64,000 nt of DNA from Dickeya oryzae (lineage in GTDB: Bacteria > Pseudomonadota > Gammaproteobacteria > Enterobacterales > Enterobacteriaceae), in assembly GCF_009372235.1 (NCBI RefSeq), contig NZ_SULL01000013.1, positions 1-64,000 on the forward strand. Reading direction: 5' to 3'. The position numbers were made by a program, and so were the translations under genes. The notes beneath the pieces were generated by a model. It made no database searches. It saw nothing but the letters and a program-made list of their open reading frames with translations, and had not been told where the DNA came from. The stretch's first letter is position 1. Each line of letters opens with the position of its first letter. Shown here in pieces: positions 55,595 through 64,000 of the stretch.

Positions 55595-57247
55595 ATGTAT
55601 TGTGTGCAATGTGAACAGACCATCCGAACCCCGGCCAGCAACGGCTGCGCCTACGCGCAAGGCATGTGCGGTAAAACCGCCGAAACCTCTGACCTGCAAG
55701 ACCTGCTGGTCGCTGTTCTCCAGGGATTATCGGCCTGGGCGTTGCAGGCACGCGCGCTGGGCATTATCGATCACGACATCGACAGCTTTGCTCCTCGCGC
55801 CTTCTTCTCTACCCTGACCAATGTAAACTTTGACTCGCCGCGCATCATCGGTTATGCCCGCGAAGCCATTAGCCTGCGCGAAGGTCTGGCAACCCGTTGC
55901 CGTCTGAAAGACGCCAGTGTTACCGTCGACCACCCGATGGCAGAACTGCAACTGGCGGGCGACGACATCCCGCCCCTGTTACAGCAGTCTGCCGAGTTCG
56001 CGCTGAACAAAGATAAAGCCGCGATTGGCGACGATATCCACGGGCTGCGCATGCTGTGCCTGTATGGTCTGAAAGGCGCGGCGGCCTACATGGAACACGC
56101 CCACGTACTGGGGCAGCATGATGACGCCTTATACGCCGACTACCATGCGTTTATGGCCTGGCTTGGCACCTCGCCTACCGATGTCGATACGCTGCTCGGC
56201 AATGCAATGGCTATCGGCAAAATGAACTTCAACGTGATGGCGATTCTGGATCAGGGTGAAACCTCCGCCTACGGTCATCCGCAACCGACTCAGGTTAACG
56301 TCCGTCCGGTGGCAGGCAAAGCCATCCTGATCTCCGGCCACGACCTGAAAGACCTGCGCATGCTGCTGGAACAAACCGAAGGGACCGGTATCAATATTTA
56401 TACCCACGGTGAAATGCTGCCAGCGCACGGTTACCCGGAATTGAAAAAATTCGCCCATCTGGTCGGTAATTACGGCAGCGGCTGGCAGAACCAGCAAACC
56501 GAATTCGCCAAATTCCCCGGCCCGATCCTGATGACCTCCAACTGCATAATTGACCCTAACGTAGGCCAGTATACCGACCGTATCTGGACTCGTAGTATCG
56601 TCGGCTGGCCGGGCGCTCAGCACCTCGAAGGGGATGATTTCAGCGCCGTCATCGCCCAGGCACAGCAACTGCCGGGCTTCCCGTACAGTGAGATTGAACA
56701 CCTGATTACCGTCGGGTTTGGCCGCCAGACGCTGCTGAATGCGGCAGATACCGTGATTGCTCTGGTCGCCAGCAAAAAACTGCGCCATGTTTTTTTGGTT
56801 GGTGGTTGCGACGGCAGCCGTACCGAACGTAGCTACTACACCGATTTCGCCCGTAGCGTACCGCAAGACTGCCTGATCATGACGCTGGCGTGTGGTAAAT
56901 ACCGCTTCAACAAGCTTGATTTCGGTACACTGGAAGGCTTGCCACGTCTGCTGGATGTCGGTCAGTGTAACGACGCCTACTCCGCCATCATGCTGGCGGT
57001 CAATCTGGCAGAAAAACTGGGTTGCGGCGTCAACGATTTGCCACTGAGTCTGGTGCTGTCATGGTTCGAGCAGAAAGCGATTGTCATCCTGCTGACGCTG
57101 CTGGCGCTGGGTGTGAAAAATATTTACACCGGCCCTACCGCACCGGGCTTCCTGACACCGTCGCTGCTGGCCATCCTGAACGAGAAATTCGGTATGCGCT
57201 CTATCACGACCGTTGAGCAAGACCTGAACGATATCCTCACCGCCTGA
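55595..57247 (+). CDS. hcp: Hydroxylamine reductase (hybrid cluster protein)
   Basis: 550 residues (E. coli 550). Contains the N-terminal Cys3-Cys6-Cys18-Cys25 set that binds the small iron-sulfur cluster, plus later cysteines and His/Glu for the hybrid [4Fe-2O-2S] cluster ([29 protein letters not shown]). Reduces NO (and hydroxylamine) during anaerobic nitrosative stress. Followed 61 bp later by its reductase hcr. Confidence 0.97.
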   Translation: MYCVQCEQTIRTPASNGCAYAQGMCGKTAETSDLQDLLVAVLQGLSAWALQARALGIIDHDIDSFAPRAFFSTLTNVNFDSPRIIGYAREAISLREGLATRCRLKDASVTVDHPMAELQLAGDDIPPLLQQSAEFALNKDKAAIGDDIHGLRMLCLYGLKGAAAYMEHAHVLGQHDDALYADYHAFMAWLGTSPTDVDTLLGNAMAIGKMNFNVMAILDQGETSAYGHPQPTQVNVRPVAGKAILISGHDLKDLRMLLEQTEGTGINIYTHGEMLPAHGYPELKKFAHLVGNYGSGWQNQQTEFAKFPGPILMTSNCIIDPNVGQYTDRIWTRSIVGWPGAQHLEGDDFSAVIAQAQQLPGFPYSEIEHLITVGFGRQTLLNAADTVIALVASKKLRHVFLVGGCDGSRTERSYYTDFARSVPQDCLIMTLACGKYRFNKLDFGTLEGLPRLLDVGQCNDAYSAIMLAVNLAEKLGCGVNDLPLSLVLSWFEQKAIVILLTLLALGVKNIYTGPTAPGFLTPSLLAILNEKFGMRSITTVEQDLNDILTA

Positions 57248-57308
57248 TCGGTTTGTTGACCTTTGCCTTCCGCTGCAACCCGGCGGAAGGCTGTTATGGA
57301 GACACCCC

Positions 57309-58316
57309 ATGACTATGCCTACCCCGCAATGCCCTAACCGCATGCAGGTGCACTCTCTTCATCAGGAAACGCCGGATGTCTGGACGATTTCGCTGATTAA
57401 CCACGATTTTTATCCCTGGCAACCCGGCCAGTACGCACTGGTCAGCATCGCCAACAGTAGCGAAACGCTGCGTGCCTATACCTTGTCTTCATCACCGGGA
57501 GTCAGTCCCTTTATCACGTTCACCGTACGGCGGCTGGAAAACGGCGTTGGTTCACGCTGGCTGACAGAGCAGGTAAAACCCGGCGATTATTTGTGGATCT
57601 CCGACGCACAAGGCGAATTCACCTGCACCCACGCCGTCAGTGACCGTTACCTGATGCTGGCTGCTGGTTGTGGTGTCACGCCGATTATGTCGATGACCCG
57701 CTGGCTGCTGGCGAATCGCCCACACACCGACATTCAGGTCATCTTCAACGTCCGCGACCCGCAACACGTGATTTTTGCTTCGGAGTGGCAAACGCTCTGT
57801 CAGCGTTACCCGCAGCAACTGCACCTCACGCTGATGGCAGAGCAACAGGCAAAAGTCGGTTTCCTCAGCGGGCGACTGACGGAATCAGTCCTGCTGCAAC
57901 AGGTACCTGATATCACCCGCCGTACCGTGATGACCTGCGGTCCTCAGCCGTATATGCAGCAGGTGGAAACGTTCTGCTTACAGGCCGGTGTGCCACGCGA
58001 TCGTATTTTTAAAGAGCAGTTTGGCGCCCCGGATATGGCAGTGGATGATGACGGCGAACAACTCACGATGTCTATTCGCCATTCATTACAGCAAGTGAAA
58101 GTTCCAATCGGCATCAGCCTGCTAGCGGCATTGGAAAGTCACCAGTTACCGGTGAATGCCGCCTGTCGTGCTGGCGTATGCGGTAGCTGTAAGACACGAA
58201 TTCTCAGCGGCCACTACACCACCAGCAGCACCATGACGTTGACGCCAGAAGACATTGCAAACGGTTATGTGTTGGCCTGCAGTTGCCAGTTACAAGGGGA
58301 TGTTGAGCTAGCCTGA
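57309..58316 (+). CDS. hcr: NADH oxidoreductase for Hcp
   Basis: 335 residues. FAD domain (RAYTLSSSPG), NAD domain (AAGCGVTPIMSM... and MTCGPQPYM), and C-terminal plant-type [2Fe-2S] ferredoxin (CRAGVCGSCKT and the distant Cys in ACSCQ). Transfers electrons from NADH to Hcp. Start follows TGGAGACACC. In E. coli poxB and ltaE follow; here they are absent. Confidence 0.96.
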   Translation: MTMPTPQCPNRMQVHSLHQETPDVWTISLINHDFYPWQPGQYALVSIANSSETLRAYTLSSSPGVSPFITFTVRRLENGVGSRWLTEQVKPGDYLWISDAQGEFTCTHAVSDRYLMLAAGCGVTPIMSMTRWLLANRPHTDIQVIFNVRDPQHVIFASEWQTLCQRYPQQLHLTLMAEQQAKVGFLSGRLTESVLLQQVPDITRRTVMTCGPQPYMQQVETFCLQAGVPRDRIFKEQFGAPDMAVDDDGEQLTMSIRHSLQQVKVPIGISLLAALESHQLPVNAACRAGVCGSCKTRILSGHYTTSSTMTLTPEDIANGYVLACSCQLQGDVELA

Positions 58317-58362
58317 TTTCCCTTACCCTACCCGCCAATGGTTCTCATCAACCTCTGGACCT

Positions 58363-58403
58363 ACCCCGCATTTTCGTTACAAAACCAATAAGGCGGGGTT
58401 TTT
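58363..58403 (+). terminator. hcp-hcr terminator
   Basis: ACCCCGC (58363-58369) and GCGGGGT (58393-58399), followed by five T. The loop of 23 bases contains an inner TTTTcgttacAAAA helix. It lies 46 bp after the hcr stop. The rest of the 377-bp gap to ybjT shows no gene. Confidence 0.75.
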
Positions 58404-58693
58404 CCCCTTCCAGCTTCCCGCTATATTAGGCGGTATCACGCCTGGTACGTGATGCAATCGCCGCGCTATAGCATGCCTACACGCTAAGACATGCCGTGCG
58501 CTGACTGCCTGTTTTTAGGCTACATTTGCATAGCTGATTTTTACATAATCTATCTTTTACATAATCTATTGTTTCTTATGGCCGGTTAGCTCGTATGGCC
58601 TATTATTTCGTAGGGTCTGCATGGCGGACGTAAATATCGACAGGGACACCGCTGCCGTTTTAAGTTGCGTTGTTGTGGCAGGAGCAAAGATAC

Positions 58694-60163
58694 ATGATGA
58701 CCGTCAAACCCGCCCCGATTCTTATCCTTGGTGCCAGCGGCTATATCGGCCGACACCTCCTCACACGACTGAGTCAACAAGGTCAACCGCTGATCGCCGC
58801 CTCACGTCATATTGACTCTCTGGCAGCGCTCCATCTTCCCGGTGTGCGCTGTGAATACATCGATTTAATGAAGCCCCATACGCTGCCTGAGGGGCTATGG
58901 CAGGCCGATACGCTCTATTATCTGGCGCACAGCATGGGTGACGGTACCGATTTTCTGGAGCGGGAATACCAGTCGGCGCAAAACCTGCGTCAGGTACTCC
59001 GTACCAGTCGTATCCGCCAGATTATCTATCTGGGTTCAGCACAGACCGACAAGCACCCATCGACCCATATGCAGGCACGTAAACTGACGGGTGATATTCT
59101 GCGCAGTAGCGGTATACCGGTCACTGAACTGCGTGCGGGGATCATCGTCGGCCCGGGTTCCGCTGCTTTCGAAATCATGCGTGATATGGTCAACAATTTA
59201 CCGGTGCTGACACCACCACGCTGGGTACGCTCGAAATCCTCACCGATCGCGCTGGAAAACCTGCTCACCTATCTGGCAGAAATACGGCACCACCCTGCCG
59301 AACAGCATCGCATTTTCGATGCCGCCGGGCCGGAGTACCTCAGCTACCAAACCCTGTTCGAACGGTTTATTCGCCTGACCGGCAAACGCCGTCTGTTGCT
59401 TCCGGTTCCCGTACCAACCGCGTTGATCTCCGCCTGGTTTCTCAACCTGATAACCTCAGTGTCCAGTTCTACCGCCCGGGCGCTGGTGCAAGGGCTACGG
59501 CATGACTTGCCAATGGACGATAGCAAACTGCGACGTCTGATTCCGCAGCGGTTATTGACCTTTGACGACGCGGTGCGGGCTACGCTGGATGATGAGAAAG
59601 CGGCGGCACAACACCCTGACTGGGCATTTGACCCGGATGTACAGGCGCGCTGGCGTCCTGATTACGCCTTCTACCCGAAACAAGCCGGTTACAGCCACAA
59701 GACCAACGCCAGTAGTCAGGCACTGTGGAACATCGTGCAGCAAGTCGGTGGGAAGCACGGTTATTTTTACGCCAATCCGTTGTGGACCATTAGGGCCAAA
59801 ATAGATGACTTGTATGGCAATCAGGTGGTCTATAGTCGCCCGGAGCGGTCGGAATTGATGGAAGGCGACCTTATCAACGGCTGGAAAGTCATTCGGCTAA
59901 AACCGCTGCACCAGTTGGTGCTGTTGTTTGGAATGAAAGCCCCTGGGCTTGGGCGACTGGCGTTTTCTATTGACGAGCGTGGCACCTACCGGGTGCTGGA
60001 TGTTCGAGCCTGGTGGCATCCGGCAGGTTGCAGCGGGTTAGGCTATTGGTTCCTGATGATGCCCGCACATTTATTCATATTCCGTGGCATGGCACGCCGT
60101 ATCGCCGCGCTGGCGCAGGAAGTGGAACAACAAGACATCGTTCGCCTTTCTCATCACGATTAA
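58694..60163 (+). CDS. ybjT: YbjT, NAD(P)-binding SDR protein with DUF2867
   Basis: 489 residues (E. coli 476). N-terminal Rossmann domain with LGASGYIGRHLL and TELRAGIIVGPGSAAFE, and a C-terminal DUF2867 domain (about 330-480) with WKVIRLKPLHQLVLLFGMKAPGLGRL and DVRAWWHPAG. ATG 58694 is preferred because AGGAG (58680-58684) is 9 bases away. A frame from 58670 adds unconserved residues. The reaction is unknown. Confidence 0.9.
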   Translation: MMTVKPAPILILGASGYIGRHLLTRLSQQGQPLIAASRHIDSLAALHLPGVRCEYIDLMKPHTLPEGLWQADTLYYLAHSMGDGTDFLEREYQSAQNLRQVLRTSRIRQIIYLGSAQTDKHPSTHMQARKLTGDILRSSGIPVTELRAGIIVGPGSAAFEIMRDMVNNLPVLTPPRWVRSKSSPIALENLLTYLAEIRHHPAEQHRIFDAAGPEYLSYQTLFERFIRLTGKRRLLLPVPVPTALISAWFLNLITSVSSSTARALVQGLRHDLPMDDSKLRRLIPQRLLTFDDAVRATLDDEKAAAQHPDWAFDPDVQARWRPDYAFYPKQAGYSHKTNASSQALWNIVQQVGGKHGYFYANPLWTIRAKIDDLYGNQVVYSRPERSELMEGDLINGWKVIRLKPLHQLVLLFGMKAPGLGRLAFSIDERGTYRVLDVRAWWHPAGCSGLGYWFLMMPAHLFIFRGMARRIAALAQEVEQQDIVRLSHHD

Positions 60164-60182
60164 TCATCTACCTTGACAGCCC

Positions 60183-60210
60183 ACCTGCCTTGGCTAACAA
60201 GGCAGGTTTC
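60183..60210. terminator. ybjT/amiD convergent terminator
   Basis: ACCTGCCTTG (60183-60192) pairs perfectly with CAAGGCAGGT (60198-60207), loop gctaa, 20 bp after the ybjT stop, followed by TTC. Confidence 0.7.
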
Positions 60211-60270
60211 ACACTGTGCGGTGCAGTGCCATACCGTTCGTGTTGTCACAGAGGAGACGCAGGAAAAACC

Positions 60271-61143
60271 TCATGCTGCGCCCTTACACGATGCCGCGCC
60301 GTATTTTTCCAACAGAGCATCAACAATCGCTTCGGTTTCCGCATCAGCCTCACCGTCGTAGCGCTGCTGCCGGAAATGCATCTGGAATGCCGCCACGACC
60401 TGTTTCTGCTGACGGTCGGTCATCCCCTCTTTGACCTCATAGCCATAACACGCCAGTTTTGTGAGCAACACGGTTCTGTCGACCGGCATCGTTTTCTCTC
60501 TGTCACCCAGATAGAAACGCACTCGCGCCGCGTCCGGCCAGGCACCGATCCCCGACTGTGCCAGTTGCCGCCAAGGGAATAACGGGCCTGGGTCAACCTT
60601 GCGCTGGGGTGCTATATCGCTGTGACCCACCACATCCTGCGGGGCAATGTGATGGCGTGCGATAATGTCACGCGCCAGATGGGTGACCAGTGCAATTTGC
60701 TGCGGTGTGTAGGGTTGCCACCAATGCGTGCCAGACGCCGTCTGACGCCAGCCGGAGTTTTCCTGCTCGATGCCGACGGACGTCGCGTTCAACTGACTGT
60801 AGCCACGCCAGTAACTGGCACCCGCATGCCAGGCAGCCTGTGATTCTGGCACCAGTCTCCACACCACGGGTTTACCGTTTACCTGCGGCGGATAAGCGGG
60901 AACCAGATAATGCGCACTGACTTGCTCAGCCGTGAGCGTCTCCAGCGACGAATCCAGGTCTTCAGCCGTGTAATGTAACACCAAAAAACGGACTCGCTCA
61001 CCGCGACTGACCGCCGAAGACGATAGATCTAGCTGGTAATCGCCTTCATCGACATACCGCTTATGTGCCTGACAGCCTGCCAGCACGATCACCGCCATCA
61101 GTACTGCGCTTCGCCACACCAACCGAATCGCCTTTCTTGTCAT
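60271..61143 (-). CDS. amiD: N-acetylmuramoyl-L-alanine amidase AmiD (outer-membrane lipoprotein)
   Basis: 290 residues (E. coli 276). Signal peptide with lipobox LAGC, lipid-modified at Cys24. Zinc amidase_2 domain with ligands in LVLHYTAED and [14 protein letters not shown], followed by a C-terminal helical peptidoglycan-binding-like domain. Cleaves muropeptide amide bonds at the outer membrane. The start overlaps the ybjQ stop by 4 bp (ATGA). Confidence 0.95.
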   Translation of the reverse strand: MTRKAIRLVWRSAVLMAVIVLAGCQAHKRYVDEGDYQLDLSSSAVSRGERVRFLVLHYTAEDLDSSLETLTAEQVSAHYLVPAYPPQVNGKPVVWRLVPESQAAWHAGASYWRGYSQLNATSVGIEQENSGWRQTASGTHWWQPYTPQQIALVTHLARDIIARHHIAPQDVVGHSDIAPQRKVDPGPLFPWRQLAQSGIGAWPDAARVRFYLGDREKTMPVDRTVLLTKLACYGYEVKEGMTDRQQKQVVAAFQMHFRQQRYDGEADAETEAIVDALLEKYGAASCKGAA

Positions 61144-61466
61144 GAACCACGGACCACAACCGCCGTGCCGCTGACGGACACCATCAACATGCTGGCGTTT
61201 TTCCCCACGGTTTCATAATCAATATCGATACCGACGATAGCATTCGCCCCCAATTCCTCGGCTTGCTGCTGCATTTCACGAAAGGCAATTTGCCGGGCAT
61301 GGCATAACTCTTTTTCATAGGCACCGGAACGACCACCAACAATGTCTCGAATACCGGCAAAGAAATCCCGAAAGATGTTGGCACCAAGAATGGCTTCTCC
61401 GGTCACCACGCCGCAATAAGTTTCAATAACCCGTCCTTCCAGCGTGGGTGTTGTCGATAACAGCAT
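61140..61466 (-). CDS. ybjQ: YbjQ family protein
   Basis: 108 residues (E. coli 107). UPF0145/YbjQ fold, which forms a decameric ring in known structures; function unknown, suspected heavy-metal binding. Almost identical to E. coli in [26 protein letters not shown] 61466 is preferred to 61469 because GGGGAGG is only one base from the latter. Coupled to amiD by a 4-bp overlap. Confidence 0.94.
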   Translation of the reverse strand: MLLSTTPTLEGRVIETYCGVVTGEAILGANIFRDFFAGIRDIVGGRSGAYEKELCHARQIAFREMQQQAEELGANAIVGIDIDYETVGKNASMLMVSVSGTAVVVRGS

Positions 61467-61706
61467 CATGCCTCCCCGTATTCAATATTCATTTGCCTGA
61501 CCAACCGTGTTTTTCACAGTCTTCTTACGCTTTTATAGCAATTTCCGCCATTAACAACGCATTTTACAACACAGAAGTCATCAATCGCCTGTTTTAACAA
61601 CGAACTGCGCCAGAACCGGGTAACCTTATAGCTGAAGATTGTGTGCCACAGTACGGCGATTGCCTTGACAAATCCACCACCATCGCGGCAAAGCGAGATT
61701 TTGTGC

Positions 61707-61712
61707 TAAAAT
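61707..61712 (+). promoter_or_regulatory. Candidate -10 element of the art operon
   Basis: TAAAAT at 61707-61712, in the context TTGTGCTAAAATAGC, lies 105 bp upstream of the artP start. The -35 is not clear. The 350-bp gap 61467-61816 also carries the divergent ybjQ promoter. I see no convincing ARG box. Confidence 0.35.
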
Positions 61713-61816
61713 AGCGACAATAAGTCGTGTATTCGCAAATTTTAACCCGTGGCGATTGCATAACTATTCTGCCGAGGCTACCATTTGCGGCATCAATGTC
61801 TATTCAATTCTTGCGC

Positions 61817-62545
61817 ATGAGTATTCAACTAAACAGCATTAACTGTTTCTATGGCGCACATCAAGCGCTGTTCGATGTCACCCTTGATTGTCCATCCGGC
61901 GAAACGCTGGTATTGCTCGGCCCCAGTGGTGCTGGCAAAAGTTCATTATTACGGGTACTGAACCTGTTGGAAACGCCCCGTTCCGGCACCCTGAGCATCG
62001 GCGGTACGACGTTTGATTTTAGCCAGACACCCGGTGAGAACGCGATCCGTGTGCTGCGCCGCAATGTCGGCATGGTGTTCCAGCAGTATAATTTGTGGCC
62101 GCACCTCACGGTGCAGCAAAATCTGGTCGAAGCCCCCTGCCGCGTACTGGGCCTCAACCGTCAGGAAGCACATACCCGAGCGGAAAAACTGTTGAGCCGC
62201 CTGCGACTGAGCGACTTTGCCGACCGCTACCCGCTCCACCTTTCGGGTGGTCAGCAGCAACGCGTTGCCATTGCCCGCGCGTTGATGATGGAACCGCAGG
62301 TACTCTTGTTTGACGAACCGACCGCCGCTCTCGACCCGGAAATCACCGCTCAGGTGGTGAGTATCATTAAAGAATTGAGCGAAACCGGTATTACTCAGGT
62401 CATCGTCACCCATGAAGTCGATTTCGCACGTAAAACCGCCAGCCGCGTGGTGTATATGGAAAATGGCCGCATTGTGGAACATGGCGACGCCTCACACTTT
62501 TCCCAACCACAAACGCCCGAGTTTGCTGGCTATTTATCTCACTGA
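61817..62545 (+). CDS. artP: Arginine ABC transporter, ATP-binding protein
   Basis: 242 residues, E. coli length. ATPase of the ArtPIQM arginine importer: Walker [12 protein letters not shown], signature [15 protein letters not shown], Walker [14 protein letters not shown]-loop VTHEV. Start set at 61817 ([13 protein letters not shown]) as in E. coli. An in-frame ATG at 61796 precedes a near copy of the start (ATGTCTATTCAATT and ATGAGTATTCAACT, 21 bp apart). Neither has a strong Shine-Dalgarno. Confidence 0.95.
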   Translation: MSIQLNSINCFYGAHQALFDVTLDCPSGETLVLLGPSGAGKSSLLRVLNLLETPRSGTLSIGGTTFDFSQTPGENAIRVLRRNVGMVFQQYNLWPHLTVQQNLVEAPCRVLGLNRQEAHTRAEKLLSRLRLSDFADRYPLHLSGGQQQRVAIARALMMEPQVLLFDEPTAALDPEITAQVVSIIKELSETGITQVIVTHEVDFARKTASRVVYMENGRIVEHGDASHFSQPQTPEFAGYLSH

Positions 62546-62562
62546 TAGATAAGGATAATAAC

Positions 62563-63294
62563 ATGAAGAAACTGCTCGTTGCCGCCCTGCTCGGCGGCTT
62601 AAGTCTTTCCGCTAGCGCAGCTGAGACCATTCGTTTTGCCACGGAAGCCTCCTACCCTCCGTTTGAGTCGGTAGACGCCAGCAACCAGATCGTCGGTTTT
62701 GATATCGATCTTGCTAACGCACTGTGTAAACAGATTCAGGCTACCTGTACTTTCAGCAATCAGGCATTCGATAGCCTGATCCCTGGCCTGAAATTCCGTC
62801 GCTACGATGCGGTCATCGCCGGTATGGATATCACCCCAGAACGCCAGCAGCAGGTGTCATTTACCCAGCCGTACTATGAAAACTCAGCGCTGTTCATCGC
62901 CCAGAAAGATAAGCTGGCTGACATCGCCGCGCTCAAAGGCAAACGCGTCGGCGTACAGAATGGCACCACACACCAGAAATACCTGCTGGATAAGCATAAA
63001 GACATCACCGTTGTGCCGTATGACAGCTATCAGAATGCTGTGCTGGACCTGAAAAATGGCCGTCTGGATGCCGTCTTTGGTGACACCGCCGTCGTGAATG
63101 AGTGGTTGAAAGAGAACCCGAACCTGGCATCTGTCGGCACTAAAGTGACCGATAAAGACTACTTTGGCATCGGTTTAGGTATTGCGGTTCGCCAGAACAA
63201 TGATGAACTGGTGAAAAAATTCAACGATGCGCTGAACAACATCAAGCAGGATGGCACCTACCAGACCATCTACAAGAAATGGTTCCAGCAGTAA
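62563..63294 (+). CDS. artI: Arginine ABC transporter, periplasmic binding protein
   Basis: 243 residues (E. coli ArtI 243). Signal peptide 1-19 (LSLSASA). Mature protein has the two-lobed amino acid binding fold: ETIRFATEASYPPFESVDA, GMDITPERQQQVSFTQPYYE, NGTTHQKYLLDKH. Order artP-artI-artQ is that of E. coli; ArtJ is the main alternative. Follows artP by 17 bp, with a good AAGGA site. Confidence 0.9.
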   Translation: MKKLLVAALLGGLSLSASAAETIRFATEASYPPFESVDASNQIVGFDIDLANALCKQIQATCTFSNQAFDSLIPGLKFRRYDAVIAGMDITPERQQQVSFTQPYYENSALFIAQKDKLADIAALKGKRVGVQNGTTHQKYLLDKHKDITVVPYDSYQNAVLDLKNGRLDAVFGDTAVVNEWLKENPNLASVGTKVTDKDYFGIGLGIAVRQNNDELVKKFNDALNNIKQDGTYQTIYKKWFQQ

Positions 63295-63309
63295 TCCGAT
63301 AGAAAATCA

Positions 63310-64000
63310 ATGATTGAATTTCAACCTCTAGCAAGCGCCGCCGGGATGACCGTCGGCCTTGCCGTTTGCGCTCTGGTGCTAGGGCTACTGCTGGCAATGC
63401 TGTTTGCCCTGTGGGAAACCGCGCGCTGGAAAGTTATCAGCGCCTGCGGCACCGCTGTCGTCACGTTACTGCGCGGTTTGCCTGAAATCCTGGTGGTGCT
63501 GTTTATCTATTTTGGCTCATCGCAATTGATGCTGATGCTGTCAGATGGCTTCATGCTCAATCTCGGTGTGGTACAGATCCCCGTTAAACTGGCGATAGAT
63601 AATTTTGAAGTCAGCCCGTTTCTGTGTGGTGTGATTGCCTTGTCGCTGCTGTATGCCGCCTACGCATCGCAAACGCTGCGTGGCGCGCTGAAAGCGGTGC
63701 CACAAGGGCAATGGGAGTCTGGTCAGGCTCTGGGCATGAGCAAAGGCGTGATTTTCCGCCGTCTAATCATGCCACAGATGTGGCGTCATGCCCTGCCTGG
63801 ATTAGGCAACCAGTGGCTGGTACTGCTCAAAGACACCGCGTTGGTTTCGCTTATCAGCGTGAATGACCTGATGCTGCAAACCAAAAGTATCGCCACCCGC
63901 ACGCAGGAACCCTTTACCTGGTACATGATTGCAGCCGCTATCTATCTGGCGATTACGCTGTTAAGTCAGGTGATCCTGAAGAAAATTGAAACACGCGCCA
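63310..64000 (+). CDS. artQ: Arginine ABC transporter permease ArtQ, truncated by the window
   Basis: ATG at 63310, 15 bp after the artI stop; open for 230 codons to the window end. Translation [19 protein letters not shown]... with about five hydrophobic segments and the EAA-type loop [19 protein letters not shown] that contacts ArtP. E. coli ArtQ is 238 residues, so only a few codons are missing. artM is expected next. Confidence 0.95.
   Translation, partial: MIEFQPLASAAGMTVGLAVCALVLGLLLAMLFALWETARWKVISACGTAVVTLLRGLPEILVVLFIYFGSSQLMLMLSDGFMLNLGVVQIPVKLAIDNFEVSPFLCGVIALSLLYAAYASQTLRGALKAVPQGQWESGQALGMSKGVIFRRLIMPQMWRHALPGLGNQWLVLLKDTALVSLISVNDLMLQTKSIATRTQEPFTWYMIAAAIYLAITLLSQVILKKIETRA

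Overview
The window is almost entirely core chromosome of an enterobacterium. Gene order follows the E. coli blocks his (yeeZ-hisLGDCBHAFIE) and the 19-20 minute block (ihfB-rpsA-cmk-aroA-serC-ycaO-focA-pflB-pflA-ycaD-serS-rarA-lolA-ftsK-lrp-trxB-cydDC-aat-infA-clpA-clpS-cspD-ybjD-hcp-hcr-ybjT-amiD-ybjQ-artPIQ). Moderate GC, strong protein identity to E. coli in the core genes, and the absence of many E. coli interstitial genes (macAB, aqpZ, poxB, ltaE, dmsABC) suggest a soft-rot Pectobacteriaceae, most likely Dickeya. The genus is an inference from recall, not from a search.

Region 1 (1-6.8 kb) is accessory-like. It holds the 5' end of a fumarylacetoacetate-hydrolase gene, a 2-hydroxycarboxylate (citrate/malate type) transporter, a divergent CitA/CitB-type two-component system, and a methyl-accepting chemotaxis protein with its own sigma-28 promoter. 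The divergent control region carries two arrays of 9-bp TATGG-type repeats. Region 2 (6.8-15.2 kb) is yeeZ, then the histidine operon with an intact leader peptide and attenuator. Region 3 (15.2-16.1 kb) is one unrecognised secreted protein between his and ihfB.

Region 4 (16.1-23.8 kb) is ihfB, rpsA, cmk, aroA, serC (all minus) and ycaO (plus). Region 5 (24-28.6 kb) is the fermentative focA-pflB-pflA cluster. Region 6 (28.6-35.7 kb) is the most variable part: two LysR regulators, the YcaD transporter, a periplasmic metallo-beta-lactamase-fold protein with an altered metal motif, a DsbA-like oxidoreductase, a glutathione S-transferase and a solitary DmsD chaperone where E. coli has dmsABC.

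Region 7 (35.9-53.6 kb) is housekeeping: serS, rarA, lolA, ftsK, lrp, trxB, cydDC, aat, infA, clpAS, cspD. Several of these share themes: CydDC and TrxB in thiol homeostasis, Aat and ClpS/ClpA in the N-end rule. Region 8 (53.7-64 kb) holds an OLD-family nuclease, the anaerobic nitrosative-stress pair hcp-hcr with a candidate FNR site, ybjT, ybjQ-amiD, and the arginine ABC importer artP-artI-artQ, which runs off the right end.

I found no CRISPR array, insertion sequence, prophage, rRNA or tRNA. Nothing amounts to a clear new multi-gene system. The best leads are the secreted orphan at 15354-16004, the 9-bp repeat operator at 1660-1780, the metal-motif-altered MBL protein and the orphan DmsD.
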